Assembly (NCBI RefSeq): GCF_014775655.1
Contig: NZ_CP061274.1
Span: 1,736,001 to 1,800,000, forward strand
DNA from: Clavibacter zhangzhiyongii
Lineage (GTDB): Bacteria; Actinomycetota; Actinomycetes; Actinomycetales; Microbacteriaceae
DNA length: 64,000 bases
Direction: 5' to 3'
In this document: positions 18,787 to 26,432 of the stretch, piece after piece
Layout of the letters: the number at the start of each line of letters is the position of its first letter
How positions within the stretch are numbered: position 1 is the stretch's first letter
Notes under the pieces: model-generated
Databases searched by the model: none
The model's input: only the letters and a program-made list of their open reading frames with translations
What the model was told of the DNA's origin: nothing
Program-made: the position numbers and the translations under genes

Positions 18787-19230
18787 TCAGCCCCAGTTTG
18801 TCTGCCCCAGCCACTTTTCGCCGTTCAATATGGTAGCGACGTCGGGCCGGGTAAGGCCTGCAAGATCGATGGCATCTTGATTGAGGGGATTGGATGCACA
18901 GAGCCCTGTAATAGTTTGCATGTTCGCTCGGATGGTTTCGTACTGGCCTTGCCATTCAGGTGCAGGAGTTGTGTTTTCCATTTGGGCTGCAACATATGCC
19001 GTGTATTGGCAGTCGTCCGAGGTTGGGGACGATGAAGCCGATCCTGCTAATGCGCCGATGGCAAGGCCCAGCTGAGTAACCGCGCCAGAATGATCAGCGG
19101 ATGCCGAGGGGCGCGAAGTCGACGGCGATTGCGTGGGAAGATTGACGGTGATACATCCAGCGAGGGACAGCGCCAGTAGGGGGACGAGCACCGTCACTCC
19201 TATAACCCGATGCTTCACGCGTATGATCAT
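18787..19230 (-). CDS. small putative lipoprotein, function unknown
   Basis: 147 residues from the ATG at 19230; a GTG at 19263 adds 11 residues, and neither start has a clear ribosome binding site. A basic N-terminus (IIRVKHR), a Val/Leu core and LAGC lipobox (Cys26) predict lipidation. A Ser/Thr/Pro linker follows, then a helical mature part with two further Cys (DDCQYTAYV and GLCASN) that could form a disulfide. GC content is lower than in the operon to its left, which suggests transfer. It is convergent with the iron operon and next to a decayed gene. Confidence 0.6.
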   Translation of the reverse strand: MIIRVKHRVIGVTVLVPLLALSLAGCITVNLPTQSPSTSRPSASADHSGAVTQLGLAIGALAGSASSSPTSDDCQYTAYVAAQMENTTPAPEWQGQYETIRANMQTITGLCASNPLNQDAIDLAGLTRPDVATILNGEKWLGQTNWG

Positions 19231-19459
19231 AGTGATTGCTAGTTCGCCGTAGGAGCTCGCCACGGGTCAGAGCGTGCACCGCCGCCAGGGCCAGCTCGAC
19301 GCGCACGCCGTGACCGTGCCGGAACCGCCGCAGGAGTTCCGGTTCCCGGATCTCCCAACGCGCACCGGGGCGGCGCTGCTCACGGCGGACGGCGTGAGCG
19401 TCGACGGTCGGCTGCCGGAGGCGACCTCACTGGGTCTGTCGCATCGGGGACGGCTCTTG

Positions 19460-20304
19460 GTGACGGGCCGAACGCGATGTGCGAGACGGCCCAGCAGTGG
19501 AAGGGCTTCGACCCCCGCGCGGGTAGCGGCCGAGACGACTGCACGCGAGTTCCAGCAGCGCTACGGCACTGACATTACCGATCCGAAGGCGAACCCGGAC
19601 GACGTGCGCGCGGCCCTCGCCCGGGCCGAGGTGGAGCATGCCGGGGCCGCCCTGGCGTCGCAGAATGCGCAGGCCGAGAGCGGTGGTCGCGGTGGGGAAG
19701 CCGTCGAGTTCACGCTCGCCGAGCAAGTTGTGGGAGGCTGAACGGCTCGACACCCGTGCCTCAGACGAGCGGGTCGGCACCTCCGCCAGCACCGACGACA
19801 ACACCGACGGCAACCTGGACCAGGCCCGCATCGACCAAGCCGATGCGCTCGAGCTCCAGGCCCGCGAGTACGACCAGGAGGCTGTCCCCCTCGGCACTCC
19901 CACGCAGAACCCGGGAGAGCTTCGTGAACTCGCCGGCGACGCCCGCGCACAGGTCCAGCTCCACCGCACCGACGCAGAGACCAGCCATGACACGAACACC
20001 GCGCAGCAGCCCGCGCAAGCCAACTCCGAGATGAATGCGGCCAGTGACCAGGGCCCGCGCCAACGCGGAACGCACGGCCGGTGAGGTGAAGTACGACAGC
20101 ACAGAGCGTCGGGCGGGCATGGCTGCGCAGATGAGCGAGCAGGGCATCCCGCAGGAGACCATCAACCTCCGCGTGCGGCACGAGATCGCCCAGGGCCGAC
20201 CCGCCTCTGAGGCGCCTGCCCAGGGGCATCGCGTGGATGTCCCGCAGACCAGGCGTGGACGCGGGGCGAACCGCTCGACTGAGCGCACGCAGCAGAGCCG
20301 CTAG
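19460..20304 (+). pseudogene. multiply frameshifted relic, possibly from a plasmid or conjugation gene
   Basis: Protein-like sequence passes through at least three frame changes on the plus strand. The first segment is GPNAMCETAQQWKGFDPRAG (from about 19465). The next is AREFQQRYGTDITDP and following (to about 19690). A third, containing WEAERLDTRASDERVG and a Gln/Asp-rich tail, runs to about 20084. The last, GEVKYDSTERRAG to the stop at 20304, is in yet another frame. Each segment is hydrophilic and helical with Gln/Glu/Arg-rich composition, as in the C-terminal parts of mobilisation or relaxase proteins; that family guess is weak. The reading ends at a strong terminator, consistent with an old gene end. 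Confidence 0.5.
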
Positions 20305-20317
20305 CGGAGGCACGAGG

Positions 20318-20345
20318 AGGGGGGAGCACAAACGTGCTCCCCCCT
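20318..20345 (+). terminator. intrinsic terminator after the frameshifted relic
   Basis: A perfect 12-bp stem (AGGGGGGAGCAC / GTGCTCCCCCCT) with an AAAC loop is followed by CACGTTTATT. It lies 14 bases beyond the stop at 20304 and would terminate rightward transcription. Its survival next to a broken gene suggests the decay is recent. Confidence 0.85.
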
Positions 20346-20578
20346 CACGTTTATTGCTCGCGAGCTCCCGATAAGTCGGCAGCAACATCGGGCGTTGGCA
20401 ACTGATTAGAGGTCGGCGAGGTCATACCTTGCCATTCCCTGCCATCGCACTAATAGTGCTCGGCGCCGCGCCGCGTCGGCTCTGGTTGCGCCGCTGACGG
20501 TTGCTGGTGCGTGAAAGGAGCGGCTAGATGGCGATCGCTTCTCGCTGCCACTTCGTTTACGAGTGAGCGATCGAGGGT

Positions 20579-21418
20579 TTAGGAATCGAGATCCTGCAGC
20601 CATTCCTCGACCGACCGCGGCGAGAGATCCAGCAGGACTTGTGCACTGCGCGCCTCCTCGATCAGCTCGTCCGGCTGCGTGGCGCGCCAGCGATACGAGT
20701 CGATCACGGGGGTCATCCCCTGTTCGCCGAAGAGGGGGATCGTCATGGCACCGAACTCGTCTGGGGTTTGCGCGTGGAAGACCACGTCCTTACCGAAGTA
20801 TCGGGTGAATCCGACAGCGAGGTCCTCGCCCAGCAGCCCAGGCAATGCGCCGACGGCGACGACGCCGGTTACGTCGATTCGCTCGAACAGGCGCACTGCG
20901 GCGTCGGCGACATCGAGGTGCGAGCTCCAGGACACGCGGAAGTCATCCCGGATCGGGTACGGGAGGACGGCCTGCTCGCGGACGGAAGCGATGACGGGCG
21001 AAAGGAGGAGATTCTCCAGGTAGAGGCGGGGCGCGAGTACCGCAGTCGAGACGCCCGTGGCGGCGAGCCCGCGCGCGAGAACCCCGTGCGGGCTGTCGTC
21101 TGTCTCCCCGAGCAGATAGCCACTGGTCGAGAAGACCACGCGTGCGGGGCGGGCGCGGTCGACAGCCGCGACGATCGTCTGAGCGTGCTCGAGCTGCTGC
21201 GTCGGAGAGCCCAGTGCCAGGTGGACGAAGACACCTTCGGCGCCCATGTATGCGGCGACAAGGCTGTCGACGTCGGCGGCGTCGACAGCGACCGCAGGTC
21301 CAGCGGTGTAGGCGCCGGGAGTGCGGATGGCCGCGGTGACGGTCTTGCCGGAGCGGAGGAGGGCGGCGGCAACGGGAGCGCCCTGCGCACCAGTTGCTCC
21401 GTGGATGATGTATGTCAT
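20579..21418 (-). CDS. NmrA-like NAD(P)-binding reductase (atypical SDR)
   Basis: 279 residues. The N-terminal Rossmann motif GATGAQGAPVA (8-18) and the pattern of short strands and helices fit the NmrA/quinone-reductase-like atypical SDRs, which bind NAD(P)H either as redox sensors or as quinone/aldehyde reductases. A STSGYLLG segment sits in the active-site region. The gene is divergent from an HxlR regulator and shares with it a 68-base intergenic region holding an inverted repeat. Such pairs typically respond to electrophiles or quinones; this is inference from context. Confidence 0.88.
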   Translation of the reverse strand: MTYIIHGATGAQGAPVAAALLRSGKTVTAAIRTPGAYTAGPAVAVDAADVDSLVAAYMGAEGVFVHLALGSPTQQLEHAQTIVAAVDRARPARVVFSTSGYLLGETDDSPHGVLARGLAATGVSTAVLAPRLYLENLLLSPVIASVREQAVLPYPIRDDFRVSWSSHLDVADAAVRLFERIDVTGVVAVGALPGLLGEDLAVGFTRYFGKDVVFHAQTPDEFGAMTIPLFGEQGMTPVIDSYRWRATQPDELIEEARSAQVLLDLSPRSVEEWLQDLDS

Positions 21419-21422
21419 GAGG

Positions 21423-21467
21423 CCATTACTGCATATACTGCATCAGTTACGTCAACTGCAGTAATGG
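21423..21467. promoter_or_regulatory. inverted-repeat operator between the NmrA-like and HxlR genes
   Basis: Perfect 11-bp arms CCATTACTGCA (21423-21433) and TGCAGTAATGG (21457-21467) are separated by 23 bases, and an additional ACTGCA lies between them (21437-21442). The arms flank both divergent promoters, so a dimer or tetramer of the HxlR protein could repress both genes. The right arm overlaps an alternative ATG of the regulator (21464). Confidence 0.7.
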
Positions 21468-21484
21468 AGATGAAGGTCGATTCC

Positions 21485-21910
21485 ATGTCTTTTTCCGCAG
21501 ATCAGTGGCCCGAGTGCGGGATCGCGCGCTTCCTGACTCTCTTGGACGGCCCCTGGGCAACGCTCGTCATCCGCGAGCTCCTCAGCGGCCCGATGCGGTT
21601 CGGCGACCTGATGAAGGCGCTACCGGGAGTGAGCGCACACACCCTGACCAACCGGCTGCGGCGCTTCGAGGCGTACGGGCTGGTCACCCGCACCGCCTAC
21701 TCGGAGATCCCGCCAAGGGTCGAGTACGAGCTGACCCCGGTCGGCCACGGTTTGCGGAGCGTGCTCGACGCCATGAACGACTGGGCCGGAACCGTGCCTC
21801 GAATCGACGGCGAGCACGCAGTGCCCGTGCCGGCATCGTGTTCCGGCGTTAGTCCCTCCGCCGCCGATCGAGACAGCATTACCGCCGACCTGCTGCCAGC
21901 GCGGCGATGA
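21485..21910 (+). CDS. HxlR-family winged-helix regulator, copy 1
   Basis: 141 residues from the ATG at 21485 (GAAGG upstream); an ATG at 21464 is possible. The HxlR core is clear: a single N-terminal Cys11 in the position used by redox-sensing members (HypR/YodB class), LDGPWATLVIRELLSGPMRFGDL, the recognition region SAHTLTNRLRRFEAYGL and the wing ending PPRVEYELTPVG. A 40-residue Pro/Ser tail is longer than usual. It probably controls the divergent NmrA-like reductase and itself through the inverted repeat. It is related to the HxlR gene at 35359. Confidence 0.9.
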   Translation: MSFSADQWPECGIARFLTLLDGPWATLVIRELLSGPMRFGDLMKALPGVSAHTLTNRLRRFEAYGLVTRTAYSEIPPRVEYELTPVGHGLRSVLDAMNDWAGTVPRIDGEHAVPVPASCSGVSPSAADRDSITADLLPARR

Positions 21911-22475
21911 TGGATCCGGGACAAGGGCACAGTTCGCTCCCCAACGAAAATTCCGCTGGATCATCCCCTGTTGGACGGGGTCGTCCTTTTGAGTCCGGCT
22001 TGTAGTGCAGAGGGCTGCAGCCCTGAAGGAGATCAGTCGATCCGTGGATTTATGCGGGCAAGCGTCCCGATGGGGAAGCTAGATCGGTGGTTCATCGGAA
22101 AGCGGGTCGCATCCTTTTGCGATAGCTCGGCGCGGACCATCGATGAGCCGGGAGCCGCGCCTGGGGTTCGCCATCTCCGTCTCCGTAGACATCAGGACCT
22201 CGGCGTTCGTGGGGCTCGGGGCATGGGCGTCGTCATCGCCGGCCGTCGTCACGACCATGGTTCGCGCGGACGGGCCCGAGGAGCGCGTCCAGTGGCTTGA
22301 TCAACTCGGGCATGCGAAGTGGAGCGCCGCCGAAGCGCTGGCGGTGAGGACCGTCGCGCAGTGGTCGGACGCTCTGAGGCTGTGAGGACTCACTCTGCTC
22401 GTCTGTCCGCCGGGCTCGCGCAGTGGCTGAGACGTTTCCCGATGAGCCTGTAGGTGCTCGAGCATGCGAGGCCGC
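21911..22475. other. 565-base gap with one doubtful small frame
   Basis: The stretch separates the HxlR gene from the convergent thioredoxin-like gene. A plus-strand 80-codon frame (22143-22385) with moderate coding bias, ending in a hydrophilic helix (WLDQLGHAKWSAAEAL), could be a small protein or a relic. It lacks a convincing ribosome binding site and any family. Nothing else is evident. Confidence 0.4.
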
Positions 22476-23282
22476 TCATCCCGCGGTGATCCCCGTGGGC
22501 AGCGTCGCGCCGGCGGCGGTGAGTGCGTCGACGAGGTCCTGACCGCTGACGGTCGCCGTCTCCTGCCCGTCGATGCGGAGCGTCGGGGTGCCGGTGATGT
22601 CGGCGGCGGCCGCGGCCTGCGTGTTGGCGGTGATCCATCCGGCGAAGGCGCCCTCCGTCGTGCAGTTCAGGGCGTCGGCGTCCGTGACGCCCTGGGAGGT
22701 GAGCCAGGAGGAGAAGTCGGCGCCGGTCCACGAGTCGGTCTCGGCGGAGTGGTTCGCGAACAGGGCGGAGTGCACGCCCGGCCAGGCGGCCGGGTCGTGC
22801 TGGAGGACGCAGGCGGCGGTGCTGCCGGCGGCGCGCCCGTAGTTGGTCACGATCTGTATCGGGTGGTAGACGACGCGGACCTGCCCGGATTCGGCCAGCC
22901 GGTCCAGGAGCGGCCCGGTGGCGGCTTCGTACTCCTGGCAGTGGGGGCAGGAGTAGTCCTCGTAGATGTCCAGCATCACCGGGGCGTCCGCGGCGCCGAC
23001 AGAAACGGCATCTGCTGCGGCGGTCACCCGCGCCTGGCCGCCGCTGGCCAGCTCGACGGTAGCGTCGGCGGTGGGCGGCATGCTGCCGGCGGCGGCCTGG
23101 TCGCGCAGCAGGCTCGCGCCGCCCCAAATGCCGGCTACGAGGATCACGACGGCGGCGGCGACGCCGAGCTGGGTGAACAGGCGTCGGCGCTTCCGCTTGG
23201 CCTCGTCGAGTCGACGTTGGGCGTTGGCCTTCTCTTGGATCTCGCGGGTGCGGTCGCGGTCGGCGGTGGTCTTCTTGCTCAT
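22476..23282 (-). CDS. membrane-anchored DsbA-like thiol oxidoreductase
   Basis: 268 residues. A charged cytoplasmic N-terminus (1-35) and one transmembrane helix (36-58) anchor an extracytoplasmic DsbA/thioredoxin-4-type domain. The active site CPHC is at 112-115 in YEDYSCPHCQEYE, and the cis-proline loop TGTPTLRIDG lies near 230. Additional Cys (AACVLQH, LNCTTEG) sit where actinobacterial DsbA proteins have a structural disulfide. It should introduce disulfides into exported proteins and be reoxidised by the VKOR protein encoded just upstream. The gap between the two genes is 25 bases. Confidence 0.92.
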   Translation of the reverse strand: MSKKTTADRDRTREIQEKANAQRRLDEAKRKRRRLFTQLGVAAAVVILVAGIWGGASLLRDQAAAGSMPPTADATVELASGGQARVTAAADAVSVGAADAPVMLDIYEDYSCPHCQEYEAATGPLLDRLAESGQVRVVYHPIQIVTNYGRAAGSTAACVLQHDPAAWPGVHSALFANHSAETDSWTGADFSSWLTSQGVTDADALNCTTEGAFAGWITANTQAAAAADITGTPTLRIDGQETATVSGQDLVDALTAAGATLPTGITAG

Positions 23283-23307
23283 GGTCGGGTGCTCCTGTCG
23301 GGGTCGG

Positions 23308-23952
23308 TCAGGGGAGGAGAGAGGGGATCAGGGCGGGGAACTGGGTGATGATCGCGATCGCGATGACCGCGTAGTTCAGCACCACCACCGCCCACGTGTA
23401 CGGCGCGACCGCGGTCGCGATGCGGCGGACTGCGGCGGGCGCGGGGATGTGTCCGTGCTGCAGGGCGTGGACGAACGTGGTCCACCAGAGGGGGATCATC
23501 GCGGTCCACACGAGGAGGCAGTACGGGCAGAGGGCGCCGATGACGAAGACGGTCTGTGTGAACAGCCACGTGATGAACACCCACCCCGTGAACAGCCCCG
23601 CGGTGAAGACGGTCCAGAACCAACGCGCGTAGCGGGCGCCGGCGAGTAGTCCCATCCCGACGACGATCGGCGCGATGAACGCCGCCACGCCGATGAGCGG
23701 GTTCGGGAATCCGAGTAGCGAGGCTTGCGGGGACTGCATCACCGTGGCGCAGGACACCAGCGGGTTGATGTCGCAGGACAGGGCACGGTCGGGGTGCTCG
23801 AGCAGCGACATGCGCTCGAGCACCAGGACGAACGAGCCCAGCCAGCCGAGGACCCCGGTGAGCACGAGCAGCACGGCGAGCCCCACCGGCCGGCGGTTGC
23901 CGGCCGACACTGCCGCCACGCTGTTCGGGCTCTGCTCAGTGAGGGAGCTCAT
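23308..23952 (-). CDS. vitamin K epoxide reductase (VKOR) family membrane protein
   Basis: 214 residues with about five transmembrane helices. The four diagnostic cysteines are present: the loop pair Cys60 and Cys68 (SCDINPLVSC) and the membrane CPYC (142-145). Bacterial VKOR replaces DsbB: it takes electrons from DsbA and passes them to quinone. The neighbouring DsbA-like gene makes the partnership clear. The ATG overlaps the stop of the Dyp-peroxidase gene (ATGA), so the two are translationally coupled, an unusual pairing. Confidence 0.94.
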   Translation of the reverse strand: MSSLTEQSPNSVAAVSAGNRRPVGLAVLLVLTGVLGWLGSFVLVLERMSLLEHPDRALSCDINPLVSCATVMQSPQASLLGFPNPLIGVAAFIAPIVVGMGLLAGARYARWFWTVFTAGLFTGWVFITWLFTQTVFVIGALCPYCLLVWTAMIPLWWTTFVHALQHGHIPAPAAVRRIATAVAPYTWAVVVLNYAVIAIAIITQFPALIPSLLP

Positions 23953-25187
23953 AGGAGGGTGTCGCCGATGTACCCGTCGGGTGCGCATCCGGGCGGGATG
24001 GCGAACACGGCGGAGCCGACGGGGGTGACCCACTGGTTGAGGAGGTCGAGCTCGTCGAGCCGCTTCTGCAGCGGCACGAACTGGGCGTCGACGTCGGCCT
24101 GGTAGGAGACGAACAGGAGCCCGGAGTTGGACACGCTCGCACCCGGCACCGCGGTGTCGTCGTAGTTGTACGCGCGGCGGAAGATCCGCTCGTCCGGGTT
24201 GTCGGAGCGGGCCCGTCGCATGTGGGAGAACTCCGGGATGACGGGGAACCCGATGGAGGTCGTGGCGGTGAAGTCCGCCTCGTCGGTCTCGTTGACCCCG
24301 GTGAGCGGGGCACCGTTGGCGAGGGTGCGGCCGACGGACTGCTCGCGGCCCGACCGGTCGAGCTCGTCCCATTTGTCGAGGTCCATCGCGATGCGCCGCA
24401 GCACGAACCCGGTGCCACCGGCCATCCACGCGGGCCCCGTCTCCCGCCACACGAGCTGCTCGAAGTCAGCGCTGCCGGGGGCGAGGTTCACGGTCCCGTC
24501 GACCTGCCCGAACAGGTTCCGCATGGTGGTGCCGGGCTTCTCGGAGCCGGTCGCGCGCCGGAACCCGGTCTGGGTCCAGCGGAGCGTCGCGAACGAGCGG
24601 GTGTCCTTCAGGAGCATCCGGCTCGCGTGGGCGACGGTGAGCGGATCGTCGGCCGCGATGTGCAGCAGCAGGTCCCCGTCCCCGTACGCCGGATCGAGCC
24701 GATCCACCGTGAACGCGGGCAGCGGGCGCAGCCACGATGGGACCGCCGCGTCCCCGGCGGCACGAGCGACAAGCCCCGGGCCGAAGCCGAAGGTGACGGT
24801 CAGGCGCGCGGGGACGACGGCGAGCTCCGGCTCGGAGTCCGCGAGAGCGGACGTTCCCTGGCTGAGCCTCGCGGCGTCATCGGTGAGGATCCGCATCAGC
24901 CGCCGCAAGGCCGCGCCGTCGGTCTCGTCGCGGAGATCCAGGGCGTGGTAGACCGCATGCGCCTGCGGGGCGGTCTCGACCCCGGCCTGGTGGGTGCCGT
25001 GGAAGGGCACGGTCTCCGACCCGGTCAGCGCTGCAGCCGGGGTGGTCGCGGGTGCGCCGGGGCCGCGGCCGAGGAGATCGATGCCGACCGCGCCGGCCGC
25101 GCCGAGGGTGCCGGCGGCACCTCCGAGGAGGAGGTGCCGCCGGCTGAACCGGCGACCGGTCGGGGGCTGCTCGTCACCGTGTGTCAC
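23949..25187 (-). CDS. Tat-exported dye-decolourising (Dyp-type) haem peroxidase
   Basis: 412 residues from a GTG in a GTGA overlap with the PCuAC gene. The N-terminus carries a twin-arginine signal (SRRHLLLG around residues 15-22, then an Ala/Gly core). The Dyp fold shows the distal GxxDG motif as GQVDG (227-231) with catalytic Asp230 and the proximal haem ligand His322 in FSHMRRA. It belongs to the EfeB/deferrochelatase-like exported group that oxidises dyes, phenols or porphyrins with H2O2. No efeU/efeO genes are nearby; the copper and disulfide neighbours suggest a role in envelope redox or metal homeostasis instead. Confidence 0.93.
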   Translation of the reverse strand: MTHGDEQPPTGRRFSRRHLLLGGAAGTLGAAGAVGIDLLGRGPGAPATTPAAALTGSETVPFHGTHQAGVETAPQAHAVYHALDLRDETDGAALRRLMRILTDDAARLSQGTSALADSEPELAVVPARLTVTFGFGPGLVARAAGDAAVPSWLRPLPAFTVDRLDPAYGDGDLLLHIAADDPLTVAHASRMLLKDTRSFATLRWTQTGFRRATGSEKPGTTMRNLFGQVDGTVNLAPGSADFEQLVWRETGPAWMAGGTGFVLRRIAMDLDKWDELDRSGREQSVGRTLANGAPLTGVNETDEADFTATTSIGFPVIPEFSHMRRARSDNPDERIFRRAYNYDDTAVPGASVSNSGLLFVSYQADVDAQFVPLQKRLDELDLLNQWVTPVGSAVFAIPPGCAPDGYIGDTLL

Positions 25188-25738
25188 TGGTCCATGTCCA
25201 TGTCCATGTCGCCGCCCTCGTACGTCTCGTTCGCGCCGGAGTAGTCCTTGACGGGGGCACTGAAGTCGTACGTGGAGCCGTCGGAGAGGGTGAGGGTGAC
25301 GTCGATCTCGTCGCCGGCGGCCAGGGGAGCGGTAAGTCCCATCAGCATGAGGTGGTTCGCCCCCGGGGCGAGCTCGAGGGAATCGCCGGCAGGGATGGTG
25401 AATCCGCCGTCGCGGGGCCGCATCACCATCTCGCCGGCGTCGTTCGCGACGGTCTCGTGCAGCTCCATCATCGGTGACGCGGGGGAGTCCGCGGAGACGA
25501 TGGTGACGTCCTGGGCGGAGTCGTTCACAATCGTGCCGAAGGCGGCGGACATGCCGCTCTCAGCGGATTTGACCCACGCGTCGTCGACCTCGAGCTCCGG
25601 CGCAGCCGCCGCCGCGGTGGCGGACGGGGCCGCAGCGGGTGAGGCGCCGCTGCTCTGGGCAGGGCTACCGCAGCCGCTCAGGGCGAGGACGAGGATCGCG
25701 CTGGTCGCGAGCGTGGTGGTGAGGGTGGTGGTGCGCAT
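25184..25738 (-). CDS. PCuAC-family copper chaperone lipoprotein
   Basis: 184 residues. The lipobox LSGC sets Cys23 as the anchor, followed by an Ala/Ser/Pro linker and a PCuAC (DUF461) domain with the Cu(I) ligand set: Met91/His94, Met104/Met106, His129 and Met131 in the HxxxMx..HxM arrangement. The family delivers copper to the CuA/CuB sites of cytochrome oxidase. The C-terminus is an unusual acidic Met-Asp repeat (DMDMDMDQ), which could add weak copper ligands. It is translationally coupled to the Dyp peroxidase. CopC is encoded 37 bases upstream. Confidence 0.93.
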   Translation of the reverse strand: MRTTTLTTTLATSAILVLALSGCGSPAQSSGASPAAAPSATAAAAAPELEVDDAWVKSAESGMSAAFGTIVNDSAQDVTIVSADSPASPMMELHETVANDAGEMVMRPRDGGFTIPAGDSLELAPGANHLMLMGLTAPLAAGDEIDVTLTLSDGSTYDFSAPVKDYSGANETYEGGDMDMDMDQ

Positions 25739-25775
25739 GGTGTTCTTCCTTTGCTAGGTGATGGATCGAGGTGGT

Positions 25776-26432
25776 CTAGGAGGTGCGGCGGCGGCGGCCG
25801 TACTTGACGGCGGCGGCGAAGATGCCAATGCCGAGGAGCGCACCGATGGTGCCGACGCCGACCGTCGTCGCGGTGCGGCTGCTGGCATCGTCCGGGGCAG
25901 CGGCCTCGTCGGCCGGCGCCGAGGGCGCGGACGCATCTTCTGCTATGACTTCAGGGGGCGGGGTCGCAGCAGCTGCGCTGTCCGCGGCGGCTTCTGCAGG
26001 GGCGGCGGCCGAGTCTGCCTCTCCGACGGCGAATGCGTACGTGCCGGCGATGGGGTGCCCGTCGCTGGAGACGACGCGCCAGCGGACTTCGTACATCCCG
26101 TCCGGCATGCCGGCGCGCAGTGGTTGGACGGCGTCGGTACCGGCGAGCGTGACCGGCCCATCGGCCCAGTCCGTGCCGTCCTGATCGACGACGACGACGG
26201 CTGCGCCGACCCCGATGAGACTGTCGGTGTAGAGCATCGACACCTCAGAGGGAGCGGTCTCGACGTGACCGCCGTCGGCGGGCGTGGTGGAGATGATGCT
26301 GTCGTGTGCCCACGCGGCGCTGGTCGGTCCGGGTGCGACGGCGCTGGTGATCGCGAGTGCGACAGCGGGCAGCAGTACGCGGGCGGCTCGTCGCACCCGT
26401 GAGCGGCGGCGGGGGTGGTTGTGCGGTGTCAT
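25776..26432 (-). CDS. CopC-domain copper-binding protein with C-terminal membrane anchor
   Basis: 218 residues from the ATG at 26432 with GGAGG 5 bases upstream. A basic signal peptide ends near AWAHD, leaving His43 at the mature N-terminus, the ligand that with a second His (His125 in SSDGHPIAG) forms the Cu(II) site of CopC/YobA proteins. An Ala/Pro/Glu-rich linker (138-185) leads to a C-terminal helix (188-208) and an RRRR anchor. It probably passes copper to CopD. The start overlaps the stop of the CopD-CtaG gene (ATGA). Confidence 0.93.
   Translation of the reverse strand: MTPHNHPRRRSRVRRAARVLLPAVALAITSAVAPGPTSAAWAHDSIISTTPADGGHVETAPSEVSMLYTDSLIGVGAAVVVVDQDGTDWADGPVTLAGTDAVQPLRAGMPDGMYEVRWRVVSSDGHPIAGTYAFAVGEADSAAAPAEAAADSAAAATPPPEVIAEDASAPSAPADEAAAPDDASSRTATTVGVGTIGALLGIGIFAAAVKYGRRRRTS

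Noticed and set aside
22143-22385. 80-codon plus-strand frame
   Set aside because: Some coding bias but no ribosome binding site and no family; recorded within the gap entry only.
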